Shown here in pieces: positions 13,248 to 26,300 of a DNA stretch of 64,000 nucleotides. Source of the DNA: Saxidomus purpurata (taxonomy: Eukaryota; Mollusca; Bivalvia; Venerida; Veneridae). Every line of letters begins with the position of its first letter. The first letter of the stretch is position 1. Location of the stretch: positions 33,391,463 through 33,455,462 of the forward strand of contig JAFMSR010000001.1 of assembly GCA_022818135.1 (NCBI GenBank). The letters are read 5' to 3'. Position numbers and translations under genes: made by a program. The notes under the pieces were generated by a model. That model had not been told where the DNA came from and ran no database searches. It worked only from the letters and a program-made list of their open reading frames with translations.

Positions 13248-15527
13248 ATGGGAGTATCGCCATGCATGATTGTGCTTGTACTGCTCGTTTCGGCGACAAA
13301 CGGTCACCAGAACGAGAAAGCTGTCGATTTACAACAAATAGCAGCGCCGTTACACGCACAAGTACAAACAACGAACGAATCTTTGCTGTTTGAAAAAATG
13401 CTGAACGTTCATGCGAACAGTAAAGGAAGAGTTGCATCGCTCTTAGATCCTTTAAGACAGACGGAAGTCATAGTTGGGTTATCAGAAGAATGTCAGGCGG
13501 ATACAAACATGCTGATGAATGTAAGCAGTGTACTTATGAAATATGTAGACGCTACATCCAAAATTCCAACAGGAATCTTGCAAATGAAGTGGAACTGGGT
13601 CGGGGACTATGAAGAATGCTACGGTATCGAACCTGTATATAATCCTACAACTGGGAACTCTTTTAAAGGGAAATACTCGACCGCAGTTTTACTTCTTAAC
13701 GGTAAACCAATTTTTGGTTCGACTACTGTGATGTTAGGGGTGTGTTTACCCGAGTCCTGTAACACGACTGATACAAAGACATTACTGAATGAACTGGTCG
13801 CCGTTATCAAGAGTGCTGCTGCCCAGATATATCCAGATATTGCAAAGGAAAATCTGAACGTTTATGAAGTGTTTCCAGATGAGCGACCAAAGCTGGATAG
13901 AGGTGCTACCGTTATGCTTGTGATAACTGGATTACTATTTGCCTTAGTATTGCTTTCAACAGTTGTAGATTACGGAAGTAAATTCTTTGAGAAAGTGAAT
14001 GACGCACCGGACGCACAAACTGGGTATGACGTCCCATTTGAGATTTCTAATGACACGAGGGAATTGTTTGCCGGTGCGGATATACAAACAAACAGAACCA
14101 ATGGTTTCAGTCGAAAATTACTAGACATTTGTCGTGTATTCTCGATCTTAAGTAATGGAAAGAAACTATTTGGCACTGACACAGCTGTTGGTCCTCTGGC
14201 ATGTCTGAATGGAATTCGAGTTTTAAGTATGTGGTGGGTCATCCTTGGACACACATATCGTTTCAGTATGCTTTTTGTTGACAACATATTAGAGGTCACC
14301 AAGTTACTACAGAGGTTCACATTTCAGCCTATTTTGAACGGCACATATTCGGTGGACAGTTTCTTTTTTCTCAGTGGACTGCTGATGGCTTACCTTGCAT
14401 TGAAGCAAATCAGAGAGAAGGGTTGTTTAAGTTGGCCTTATTACTTTTTGCATAGATACTGGCGACTCACGCCCCTTTACGCATATGTTATATTTTATTA
14501 CACATTTATATTACAATATACAGTTACAGGCCCAAACAGCTTTTTTACTCAACAACCCCAGTTCAAGGCTAGTACTGAAATTTGCAAAACTCACTGGTGG
14601 ACGAACCTTTTGTACATAAACAACATGTATCCAAACTATGGAAACATTGATACCACTTGTCTAGGCTGGGGCTGGTATTTGGCCAATGATATGCAGTTTT
14701 ACTTGGTTCTTGGCCCTATTGTATTATTGACGCTTAGCTTAGGCGGGCGACGTAAATACCTTATTGGAATAGCTATTACTCTCTTCTTGGTTTTGGCAGG
14801 GATAGTTGTAAGAGGAGTGCTTGTTTGGTATTTTGGAATATATTCTCTTGTTGGACAGGCTACTAAACATATTGACAGTCACTGGGCTAAAAATAACCCG
14901 ATCTATGATAAGCCATATGCACGCTGGTCTGTATACCTTGTTGGAATGCTTACTGGCTATGTCCTCGCCAGATCCAACAATGCAATCCGAATACGCCGAG
15001 TTATTGCGGCACTTGGCTGGTGCGTTGCCATAGCAACTGGTTTGGCTGTTATTTATGGCCAATACTATTACAGTCACCACCCTGGAACGCATATGACTTT
15101 GGTTCAGAGCGGATTTTACGTTTCCTTAGGCAGGACTGCATGGGCATTGTGTCTGTCGTGGGTGGTTATAGCTTGTGTATCAGGTAATGGCGGTCCTGTT
15201 AAGGACATCCTGTCATGGCCGTTTTGGGCACCTCTCGGCAGATTGACATACGCTGCATATCTTGTACACCCGATAGTTATGCTAACCTACAACTACAATT
15301 TGCGCCAACCTTTACATTTTTCAGATCTGAGCTTAGTGTATCTTTTCCTTGCGAATCTCACCATTTCCTACCTGATAGCATTCATTGTGTCCATGTTGGT
15401 TGAGGCCCCCATGATACAGTTAGAGAAACTTCTGCTCGCTCCATTAAGCTCTATGCGTACAAAGGTTGTAAACGGTGCAGGAGGGCTGATTGGGAAATTT
15501 AGGTCACGTTCAGGAAACTCATATTAA
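13248..15527 (+). CDS. NRF-6-like membrane acyltransferase, copy 2 (complete)
   Basis: This is the complete 759-residue paralogue of the gene at the left edge. The start at 13248 gives a clear signal peptide (MGVSPCMIVLVLLVSATNG) and is preceded by AAAA. Residues about 70-200 form the NRF domain with paired cysteines (EECQAD, YEECYG, GVCLPESC). A hydrophobic segment follows at about 222-245. The acyltransferase-3 domain begins at about 305 with NGIRVLSMWWVILGHTY, then FFFLSG and HRYWRLTPLY. The C-terminus is Ser/Arg-rich and cytosolic or lumenal. It is a single exon, so either an old retrocopy lineage or a family that lost its introns. It is most like copy 1 in the C-terminal half and least like it around residues 255-365. 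A candidate poly(A) signal AATAAA lies at 15855. Confidence 0.95.
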   Translation: MGVSPCMIVLVLLVSATNGHQNEKAVDLQQIAAPLHAQVQTTNESLLFEKMLNVHANSKGRVASLLDPLRQTEVIVGLSEECQADTNMLMNVSSVLMKYVDATSKIPTGILQMKWNWVGDYEECYGIEPVYNPTTGNSFKGKYSTAVLLLNGKPIFGSTTVMLGVCLPESCNTTDTKTLLNELVAVIKSAAAQIYPDIAKENLNVYEVFPDERPKLDRGATVMLVITGLLFALVLLSTVVDYGSKFFEKVNDAPDAQTGYDVPFEISNDTRELFAGADIQTNRTNGFSRKLLDICRVFSILSNGKKLFGTDTAVGPLACLNGIRVLSMWWVILGHTYRFSMLFVDNILEVTKLLQRFTFQPILNGTYSVDSFFFLSGLLMAYLALKQIREKGCLSWPYYFLHRYWRLTPLYAYVIFYYTFILQYTVTGPNSFFTQQPQFKASTEICKTHWWTNLLYINNMYPNYGNIDTTCLGWGWYLANDMQFYLVLGPIVLLTLSLGGRRKYLIGIAITLFLVLAGIVVRGVLVWYFGIYSLVGQATKHIDSHWAKNNPIYDKPYARWSVYLVGMLTGYVLARSNNAIRIRRVIAALGWCVAIATGLAVIYGQYYYSHHPGTHMTLVQSGFYVSLGRTAWALCLSWVVIACVSGNGGPVKDILSWPFWAPLGRLTYAAYLVHPIVMLTYNYNLRQPLHFSDLSLVYLFLANLTISYLIAFIVSMLVEAPMIQLEKLLLAPLSSMRTKVVNGAGGLIGKFRSRSGNSY

Positions 15528-17165
15528 ACTGTCCTTCTGTAATTGTTCTATGATATGTGTGAGTAACATGTACAAAGTGTACAGCTATATACATGAGTAA
15601 CCTGCAACGTGACTTTCATGACTGGTATAGAGCCATTACAGTTTCAATATGTTGATACGTGCATAACATGAAAGAGAATGTTTTATTATTTTTCAATGAC
15701 TAATTTGATAGTTCTTTATTATAACGTGGTTTTCTTAAACTTTTTATAATCCTTAATCAGATGCCGGATAATACAATTTCATTATTATTCATGCCCATGG
15801 TATATTTTGTACAGAAGTTAATGCCACATTAGTATTTGAAGTTGGTGCTTTGGAAATAAAAAAATTGGACAAATCAAATAATAGTTCCTTCCTTGGCAGT
15901 GATCTCCCTCGAAAGCAGTGATCTCCCTTGTGTTGTTGTAATTGTTGGTAGAGAGATTTCGGCAGTGGAAGGGAAGCAACTCCTGCATGCAGTTGTGTTT
16001 TTCTTTAAATTGACTCTCCCAGTCAAAATAGGAAAAGTAATATTTGGAAAGTTATTATTCTGTACTAGTAGCAGGAAGAGTTTGGTGAATTGGGTTAAAG
16101 GCTATTATTTCTTTTGGCACACACCTATTTCAGCTGGATTTTGTCTTGAAAAAAAGTGCATTATGTCACTTTAAGCATACCTAACTTTTGGCATAAATAT
16201 TCTGTTTTATAACTGTAAACAAATTTTCGGTGTTCGAACATTAATAGGGATATTATTTCCTTTTGATAAACCAATATAAAATCACTAAATCGGTCCTGGT
16301 GTCGGGTCAATACTAACGCAGATTACAATTGTTTTTCATCAAGTATAGAGTATAGACCACGAGGTTGGGTGCACGTTTTATTTTTCAACCCAAGACCTTT
16401 TCCTTTTTTCATGCTTAACTTTTTTTGAGCACGAAATGATTTTCACCATCATTTAGAGTCATCTTAAATACCAGTCAGACATACGTTTATATAGAATTTA
16501 TGATATGAATTAAAATTGTATTTATCCAATGCCTAAGCACAAAACTGATTTGAGCAAGAAAAAAGTTGTGTAATCACATGCAAGGTATTACACTTCCTGT
16601 TTTGTATATTTGTTTTTATCTATTTATGGATATCAACTTGGTAACACAAACATTCAAGGTTTTGTAAACGTGATCAAAGACATTTTAGTAAAAAGGTTAG
16701 ACGGGTGCACATTGGCTACAATGACTTCCGGGTTGGTTCTAGCAGTTAAATTGTTAATGGACACCAATTCGTCGATCAGATAGCACGAGACAAATATACA
16801 GGGAGTCTGTTTGGATCACGACATGGATTTACACCTAAAGAGTGAAGTATGGAGGTGTTTAAACGTGGCCATGGTCCTCCCCTCTGAAGAAGTTATACAC
16901 GTTGAATACATGCATATTAATTGAATTATACATTTTCTTTATTGTAATGAAAATATCATTTAGGTTTGTAAATAAATGAAATTCAGTGTCTGATGTTAGC
17001 ATTGTATCAGGTTAAATATAGATATGACTATTTATCATCAACAGCTGATATCATATGGATTTTCTTATATTTTTAGAAATTACTGTACTTTGTATGCAGT
17101 TTAATCATTTATAAAATATACGGTCATTACATTTTACTGTTTGTTTATTATCGATAGATAACAAA
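15528..17165. other. 3' flank of NRF copy 2
   Basis: No gene is seen. The first 150 bases and the block at 16190-17160 match the flank of copy 1. About 15845-16185 is extra sequence absent from copy 1, containing two close copies of GCAGTGATCTCCCT. A 94-codon open frame in this insert has no recognisable domain and was not called. Confidence 0.65.
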
Positions 17166-17882
17166 AAGAAACAACAGCAAACTTGTTTTGTTGGCAGGTT
17201 TTCACAAGATTTCTGACCTTGAAACGCTATAAGAACTCTCTCAATCTGACTAAAGTTCACGATCTTCTGAAATGAATCATAGCGTAGCGTTTTTGAGGAG
17301 ATGATTTTAATCAGATTGGAACTCTCTCAAAATCATTTGAGAGAGAGGTCTACAATTAAATTGAATATATATCCAGATCAAATCAATTGTAGAGGTTTTC
17401 AAATGAATTAGAAACATCTCCAATCAATTGTAAGCATCTGTAATTCGTTTGAAGATATCTCCAAATCAATGTGGGTAATATTAGTGCTCTTAACAATTGA
17501 ATTAAAGACCTCATTAATAGAATTAGAGCTATCTTCAAATCAAATACGGATTAGAAATGAAGATATCTCCAAAGCATTTGTTGCCCTCATTAATTGAATA
17601 AGAGCTATTTTCAATTGATATGATGATCTCTCTAATTCAATTAGTGAGAGCAACAAATGATTTGGAGATAGCAGTTGTTCTAATATGCCTATGATATATT
17701 CTATAGTCAATTCGAGTGCTTTAATATGATTAATGCACTCGGACAAGTAGGCGGAGTTTCGGACATGGAAGTAGCTCCTTCCGACTTTTCTAATTTACTC
17801 CCGCGCGGAAAATAGAATATAGAGATAGAATTAATATCTGTATAAATACATCAGTCGCACGGATTAATTGTAATTAAGAACC
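17166..17882. repeat. Degenerate AT-rich repeat field (CAATTGAATTAGAG-like)
   Basis: Many imperfect, alternately oriented copies of short words such as AAATCAATTG, GAATTAGAGCTAT, GAAGATATCTCC and their complements fill about 17220-17720. The same vocabulary resumes at 18570-18700, so the MITE at 17883 appears to sit inside this field. It is non-coding. Confidence 0.5.
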
Positions 17883-18479
17883 TAGAGTGGGGGAACCTAT
17901 GCTGGAGGTATTTTGAATGTATATCAGCAGTTCAGAAAGCAGGAAATCCTAACCATTTTGATTTGCCTCAGCGAAAACATAATGTTATCCCTGCTAAATC
18001 GAAACAAGACGTTGATGTGCTTCATCACTTGACTATGTCGTTCTGGGAGCTATTGACACGACACATGTCAAAACTTGAAATTTCACCTCGAAGCGGTATG
18101 TGATATTTGACAACCAACAGGTGGGAAACAGTTTTTAGAGCCTAAATATTAACTAACAAGATATAACAGTTTCCATAGAATATATATTTTTATACAAAAG
18201 AAATAAGTTTTATCAAAAATGCTAACTTTAACTGGGTGATTTTGATGTCTATATTTAAGAAATTTTCTAGCGAAATGGATCAAGTACAATTGTATCGGCT
18301 GCTGTGATGTCACAGAGCTGCACGCGCAGCTATCACTGCGTTTGCTGTAAACGCATTTCATCGAGTGTCAATGCTGAATGTACCCTGACATTTTTTCTTC
18401 ATCTATTTTTCTGTAAATAGCCGTTTTTCGGAGATACCACCAGCATAGGGATACCGCCAGCATAGGTTCCACCACTCTA
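17883..18479. mobile_element. About 600-bp non-autonomous DNA transposon (MITE)
   Basis: The left end TAGAGTGGGGGAACCTATGC is repeated in inverse orientation at 18455-18479, reading TAGAGTGGTGGAACCTATGC on the other strand, one mismatch in 20. An extra partial copy of the end (ACCAGCATAGGGATACC) lies just inside the right terminus. No transposase is present. The flanking TA at both ends could be a dinucleotide target duplication, which would fit a Tc1/mariner-like element, but this is not certain. Confidence 0.65.
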
Positions 18480-19754
18480 AATATTATTCTTGGTTGCGAC
18501 AGTTTAGACTTAAAATACCCATCCCCTTCCATATCATTAATTATAAAGTAATATCCAATATCTACAAATATTTAGAGACCCTTTCAAATCAATTGAAGAG
18601 CTCTTGATTAGAAGAGGTCTGCAATTGATTTGTAGAGGTCTAATTATTTGTTGATATCTCTAATTATTTGTAGAGCTCTTCAAGTATTTGGGTTTATGTA
18701 GATACCTCGTGCAGGTATGATGTGTGGTCATTTATGTTCTCTGCTGATGCAGTGACAGCGTTAATCTGTATTGGATCCGTCGTTTTCATTGACTGGTCGT
18801 CTGACACACAATGCACTATATACTGATCAAAATTTACATACAGTATTACTTTCATGTACATGTTTACCGGATCGAAATGTAGGCTTCAGATTTTCACCTT
18901 GTACTGTACTAGCTTCTCTCAAAAATATATCATAATTTGAAATGAACTGCGTAAAATACTAATCAACGTTTATATTTGGTTCCAATAGTGTCCTAGTAAA
19001 TAGGAGGCAGACTACAGTTTTCTTGGCTTTTCACACAACACTCGACTCCGCAACTTTCAAAACCACAACCCAAACACTGTAATCACATACCTGAAACAAA
19101 TGTAGTACTTTTAGCATGATCATGTGTGACTCAATAAAAATGCCAGTAATTTCAGTCCGAAACCAAAACCGTCATCCACCAGCTCAGCTTCTGTGTTTTC
19201 AGATATCGCGAAATCTGACGACAAAATAACACATTTTGCTAATGTTTACCTACCACTGAAAATTCTTCTACCTGATGGAACCAACTGCTACACTGTTTCC
19301 GACTCTTGAAACACTGTAAATCAGAAAACAAGCTCCATGCTACAAGGTTTCCATACCGTTTTTTCAAAATTTCAAATCTCCAAGGGTCCCTGTCAAAATG
19401 AAACTTGCTTCCCGGCTAATTCTAGACGACTGCTTTCGTACTTGGCAGCCATTACGTCACTAATGCAAGGTCAATGTCACTGGTTTCACTTTCATCAAAT
19501 CACTAAATCTCATACTTGACAATGAAAATGCATATATAGCTGTATTCATATTATCAACCAAGACCATGCACTTGGATCTGCATTTTACCTCTAATTTGTA
19601 AATTTAACCCTGGCCAATTCGTCACTAACAGCCTGAAACTGTATACTGCCTCCAATAGCATCTGTATTGGTGTTCTCTCTAGATGTAGAAAGGTTACCAG
19701 GTAAACGGCTGCATATTTGTGGATAGCGGATTGTGCAAGCATTTCAATTTAAAA
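18480..19754. other. Upstream region of the RDH13-like gene
   Basis: No coding exon is recognised. The degenerate CAATTG/GAGCTCTT repeat resumes to about 18720. The remainder is AT-rich and should contain the promoter and 5' UTR of the dehydrogenase that starts at 19755. Confidence 0.4.
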
Positions 19755-20272
19755 ATGGATGTAAGTGGAGGATTTTCAAAAGACGCATGTAATTTCATTG
19801 ACGAACATAGAATTGCAGTTGCTAGTGTTTTAACCATAGGTAAGTCTTTCATTGAAATGTCTTATTTTGCTTTTTTAATATGTTCTAAATTATGACCCGT
19901 GCGGCCAATAGTGATTTACTTCCCTTTACCGTATATTGAATTTCGAAATATATCATAATTAATATCTTAATTAATTCAGATCTAAACTTATTACAATAAT
20001 GCTAAAGAAAAACAGGAACATGTTCACCATTGAGCATGGTATTATTGCCTACATATACATGTCTAAATCAAAACACTTAAAGCTCATAAGCATATTTTGT
20101 TTCACACTCCAGACACGCATGTGTTTTGCAAACATTGTACATCACGTTATGCTACTTTCGGTTTACTGCGCAAAAAATAAATTTAACTATAAAAAAAAAA
20201 AAAAAATTCCCTTTCCCCCCCCACAGAAACCACCCCCGAAAAGAAAAAAGACAAGCCCCCCAAAAAAAATTA

Positions 20273-20306
<34 letters not shown>

Positions 20307-23300
20307 TTTTGTGGTTATATTTTTTTTTTTTTTAAATTATATTTTTTTTCTTCCCTCCCCCCTTTTTTTTTTCAACATTCATGGCTGCCGGCATAGCCTT
20401 AAAATTCATACAGACAAAACGTGCTCCATAGGGTAACTGTCGTTTCTATGAAAGGCCAAACCTGTCTTAACCCGCGTATACGGTTTATTACGTTATGGAC
20501 GTTCAAAGGATGAGTCTGATGCCCGTTATACGTTGAACGGTTTTATAGAACTCTAGTTCCGAGTCTGAAAAACACAGAACATTTACAAACGTATATATTG
20601 ACGAATAACGTTAACCGATAGCCTAGTGGTAGAGCGTCCGCTGGCCGCGTCATACCAAAAACGTAAAAAATGGTACCAGTAGCTTCCTTGCTTGGCGCTC
20701 AGCATTTAAAGGGAAACTGGCCTCTCTCTCATACCCTCACGGCGATGGATACCATCAGGAATGAGGTGTCGAGAGTGATTAATATAAGTTGGATAACTTG
20801 TTTCACAATCGACCTAAAATAAATTAGTATAAACAGTATAAACTAAATGTACATATTACTTCAAAGAATTATTGTTTTCTGTGAGGCTACATTTGAACGC
20901 TGGAGCGGTGCATGTTCTGAAAATTTAACACAATTTTTAAATACATGTACATGTTGTATATAATTAATGTTCAAATTGTAATGGTAGAGGAGGGATTGTT
21001 TTCTGGTATTTCATAATTTCTACTGCATGTTAATATACGAAACCCAGTTCGAAACGCCTTTTTCTTCAAATATCACACCGGATACGTACCCTGAATATCA
21101 GAAACAGTGAATTTCCACCACGTGATACCGTTCAGTGAAAATATCGGTATCAGAGGTTGTTTTCCTCGTATACTAGATGGGGATATCTGCAGTTTTTACC
21201 AGTGCTGGAAAATCTCATCTTACATCTAGGGATGTCATTGATTAAAAATTTTGTATCGATCTATCGATTTAGAAATATCGACGATATATCGATACATGGG
21301 CGTAAAAAAGTCACTGACTACATATTCTATCAAATCCCTCGACTTTATTTGTACTAAACATATGGTTCTGGTCTATAATATATATCAACCCTTGCAGTGC
21401 TAAAATATTTTTGCATATGAGACCACATTTCATTAAATTATCATTCGTAAGAAAAACACGAAACTCTGTAGAGTGATTGTTTATATTCAGGTTGAGTTTT
21501 GATGGAATTTTCGAACGTGAAACTGTAGATCATTGCACGGTAAAACATTATATGATATACGATTTTTCAAAACGGCAATCGATATCGAATCGAAAAAGTT
21601 TTATCGTTGATATATCGATATCGTTTGAATCGATTACATCCCTACTTACATCCCCCGTGTAAGACGACTTAGTACGTGAATTACTTATGACGTAACGTTA
21701 TAAACAATGTGACGTCACTTTCCCAAACACAGCATCTGAATAACGTTTGTTTTTATATTAAAAAGCTTCATTTCGATAAGGTTGTACTAGTATTTAAATA
21801 TCTATTTCAAAGTGCAAGACGGTATGCAAGAAAAAGTTTCTGCCATGAGATACTTGGTTCAGATGGAAATATCCGTCACTTCGGGTAACTGTTTCGCGGG
21901 AACTCGACAGAGCCTCGTTCCCGCCAAAACAGATACCCTCGGTGACGGATTAATAATTTCTGTCATGAGCACGAGGTTCAGATCGAAATATCCGTCATCG
22001 AGGGTAACTGTTTTGGCGGGAACGAGGCTCTGCCGAGTTCCCGTAAAACAGTTACCCGAGGTGACGGATATTTCCGTCTGAGCCAAGTGTCTCATGATGG
22101 AATTTTTTTCTTGTATACTGTCTTGCACTTTAAAGTAGATTTGTAAATGCAAACTTATCCAAATGATGAATTATCAAGTAAAACAAACGATTTTCCGCCG
22201 TTGTGTTAGGGAAATTGACGTCACAAGTTGTTTATAACGTTACGTCAAGTATTCACGAGTCGTCTGGCATAGGAGGGGTGCCAGACCGGTTTTTCCGGCA
22301 TGGGCAAAATCACCGGAAATGCCGATCCGATATGCAAGAAATTTCGATCTGAACCTCGTGCTCATGAAAGAAACTAATAATAGTAATCACGAGCGTAGTT
22401 ATACGTTTCTATAAGTTATGCAGTTTAAAGATTTTCTAAATTTTCTCCGCCAGCTAACGGATGTGCTTTCAAATCAATTTTCGTGTTCATATTGTGAAGG
22501 TTAACTTCTACTCCCTTTGCCGAAGTTCTACAACTACTTTGCTGGAAAGATTGTCAGAGATTGGTGTGGTGCGTTTCAGAATTCGAAAAAAAAAAAAAAG
22601 GTCCCCCAAAAAAATTTTTTTTTTTAAAAAGAAGGTCTACGTACTGAGCTATGTACGTCAGCATGCATCGATCGTATACCTCAGACTCCAATGTTTGAAT
22701 TTATTTCTCTTTACTAAAAGTGCTTTTTCTCGACTCAGTCATTTTTATATTCTTCAGATTTTCGGCGCATCCGTATAAAGGTAGAGTATTTGACTAAACA
22801 TTTCTGTAAGTGAAGGGCCAGGGGTTCGATTCCAGGTGTAGGTGTCTGTAGTATACATCGCCTACGTACTTGTTGTATCATATTACATTCTTGATGTTGC
22901 ATGCTTATCCCGCTATATATTGTGTTAGTCGCCCTGCGAGAGCTGTATAAAATAAACGTATAAAATGTAGCAGTGTTGTTCATTAGATAAATAATGAAAC
23001 AATATTACAATGGCGACGAGGATGAATCAATAAAAAGGATTAATTAATGAAACATTAAAAAAAAAAAGGGAAAAGGGATATTGGACGTTTAATTCAGTAC
23101 AGAATAGACTGTGTTGGACACTTGTTTATTCGTCAAAATGACTGGACTAACGGCCTTCCCGAAGTTTAATGTTCACGAAGATACACAATCAGTAGGTGTA
23201 CGCTGGGAAAAATACGTTGGTAAATTAGAAAACTTGTTTGTCGGGATGAACCTGGAATCAAAGAGACGGAGAAAAGCCTTACTATTGCACTATTCAGGAG

Positions 23301-26300
23301 ATGAGGTATACGATATATATCAAACATTGAATTTGGCAGGTGATGGAACAAACTACGATGAAACTGTTCAGGGCTTGAAAGATTACTTTAAACCTCAAAA
23401 GAACACTGAATTCGAAAGGTATGAATTCCGTAACATGAAACAAACGTCCACAGAGACAGTTGACCAATTTTCAACGCGATTACGACAAAAAGCAGAATAT
23501 TGTGAGTTTCATGATAAAGAGGCAGAAGTAAAATCTCAAATAATTCAGGGCTGTTTCTCAGAGAAAATAAGGCGAAAATGCTTAGAACAGGACAAAACGT
23601 TGCCAGAAATGTTAACAATGGCGAGAACTTTAGAAATTGCGTCGGAACAAGCAAGCAAAATGCAAGACGACAGAGGCAAAGAAGACTTGGCAAGGATCAA
23701 ACACAAAACCCCGAGACAACGTCCGCGCTTTCGACCTTCAATGCCCAGACAAGAAAATCAAAATAGGAGACCATTTAGAGAGAGTCGCACTTCAAATAAA
23801 TGTAGGAGATGCGGTGGAATGTATCCTCACTCAAAAGGTCCGTGTCCGGCATTTGGTCAAATATGTCATTCATGCGGGAAAGGAAATCATTTCGCGAAAA
23901 TGTGTAGGACACCCAAGCAAAAATCTCACAAGGTGGAAGCATTTGAGACCGAAAATGGAGACAGTTGTGATGAATACACATTTGGAATAAAAGAAAATAA
24001 ATACTGCAGTAGGATTAAGAAATTGCCGCGCGTTAATGTCCAAATAAATGATACAAAAATGGAAATTACCGTCGATACAGGAAGTACTCTTAACATTATT
24101 AATGAGAACCAATGGCAAAGATTAAAACATTCTCCAAAATTGCAGAAAACGAATGTCAAGGCATACGCTTATGGTCAAATAAAAGCATTTCATTTGTTGG
24201 AAAATTTCAAGGAACAGTTGAAAATAAAAATAGAATTGTACCAGCAGAATTCCATGTCGTGAAGAACGGTGACTCATTGTTATCATATCAAACATCAGTG
24301 GATTTAAATATCGTGCCTGTAATTAATGCCGTCGACAATGGAAATGACTTATGTCAGAAATATACTGATAGATTTCAAGGTATAGGAAATTTAAAAAACC
24401 GCGAAATAAAAATACACATCGATAATACAGTAATACCTGTTGCAGAAACACACAGGCGGATTCCATTTCACATGCGGAAAAAAGTAGAAAATGAAATTAC
24501 ACGGTTAGAAAAACTGGACATTATCGAAAAGGTATCAGGTCCAACGCCATGGGTTTCACCTATCGTTTGTGCTCCGAAAGAAAGCGGCGAAATTCGATTA
24601 TGTGTAGACATGAGAGAAGCAAATAAGGCAATAATTCGAGAAAGACATGTCACTCCAACTATAGAAGAAGTTATTGCTAAACTCAACAATGCAAAGTTTT
24701 TCAGCAAACTTGATTTAAATCAAGCTTTTCATCAGTTAACTCTTTCCGAAGAGTCTAGGTATATCACAACATTTTCTACACATGTAGGATTGTGGAGATA
24801 TAAAAAGTTGAACTATGGTGTATCAGCAGCACCAGAAATGTTCCAGAATGAAATACGACAAGCGCTAGATGGACTGTTGAATGTTATAAACATAGCAGAT
24901 GATATCATAGTGTACGCAGAGGATGAAGCGAGTCATGACACATACTTGAGGCATTGTTTATGAGGTTAAGAGAGAAAAATCTTACATTAAATAAAAGAAA
25001 GTGTGTGTTCAAGGTTAACAGAATAAAATTCTACGGATACATATTCTCCGATAAAGGAATATCACCAGATCCGGCCAAAATTGAAGCAATCAAGATGGCA
25101 ACAGAACCAACAAATGTATCGGAACTGCGATCATTTCTTGGCATGACAAATTATGTATCGAGATTCATACATGATTATTCGACCATCACAGAACCATTGC
25201 GAAAACTTACACAGAAAGATGTAAAATTTGAATGGACAGAATCACAAGATGATGCATTTCAGAAGCTGAAAGAAGTTCTGACAAATGACAAGGTGATGGC
25301 ATATTACGACCCAAACAAAGAATTAGAACTTACAGTAGATGCCTCGGGAGTAGGAGTTGCAGCCATACTGAGCCAAGACAATAAGATAATTGCATATTCA
25401 AGCCGAGCTTTGACACCTGTGGAACAGCGATATAGCCAAACAGAACGGGAGGCATTGAGTATCGTGGTAGGAATTGAACACTTTAAGCTATACTTGTTTG
25501 GTAAACCGTTCAAGCTTATTACGGACCACAAGTCTTTGGAAACAATTTTCAACAATCCAAAAGAAAATCAACCTCTCCGACTAGAAAGATGGAGACTACG
25601 TCTGGTGGGATACGATTTTCGTGTGCAATACAAAAAAGGAAGCACAAATCCGGCAGACTATATGTCGCGCCATCCACTAGAGACCACGGAAGATGAATAT
25701 ATACAATCTAGTCTCGCAGATAGCTATGTTAGCTTTGTGACCGAGATGTCGGTGCCAAAAGCAATGACATTGGAAGAAATAGTGTCAGTGACAAGTGAAG
25801 ACAAATTGTTACACAAAGTAATGCAATCTGTAAAATCAAACAAATGGGATAAAGAATTACGTAGAAAAAATAAAAGTTATGACTGTTTTTCCGAGTTCGA
25901 GATGAGTTAACAGTGGTTCAGATCGAGTCCCATACTATTTTGTTACGAGGCACACGACTTGTCATACCTGAAACATTGCACCAAAAAGTAATTGATATCG
26001 CGCATGAATCACACGCTGGAATTGTAAAGTGCAAGCAATTGTTAAGGGAAAAAGTTTGGTTTCCATACATCGATGAGAAAGTTGAACAGACAGTAAAGAA
26101 CTGTATACCCTGTTTATCTATTGATCCGAAAAATCCCACAGAGCCAATGAAATTGTGTGAGTTACCAAAGAGAATCTGGGACGAACTAAGTGTAGACTTT
26201 TACGGCCCGTTACCATCACGTGATTATCTAATGGTCACAATTGACGACTACAGTAGATATCCGTTTGTGGAAGTGATACATACCATTTCAGCGAAGACAG

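Noticed and set aside
15893..16174. 93-codon frame downstream of NRF copy 2
   Set aside because: No domain, and it lies in an insertion absent from the flank of copy 1. Probably chance.
21812..22152. Two small frames of 89 and 97 codons on opposite strands with similar proteins
   Set aside because: They are the same sequence read from the two arms of the palindrome, with no domain.
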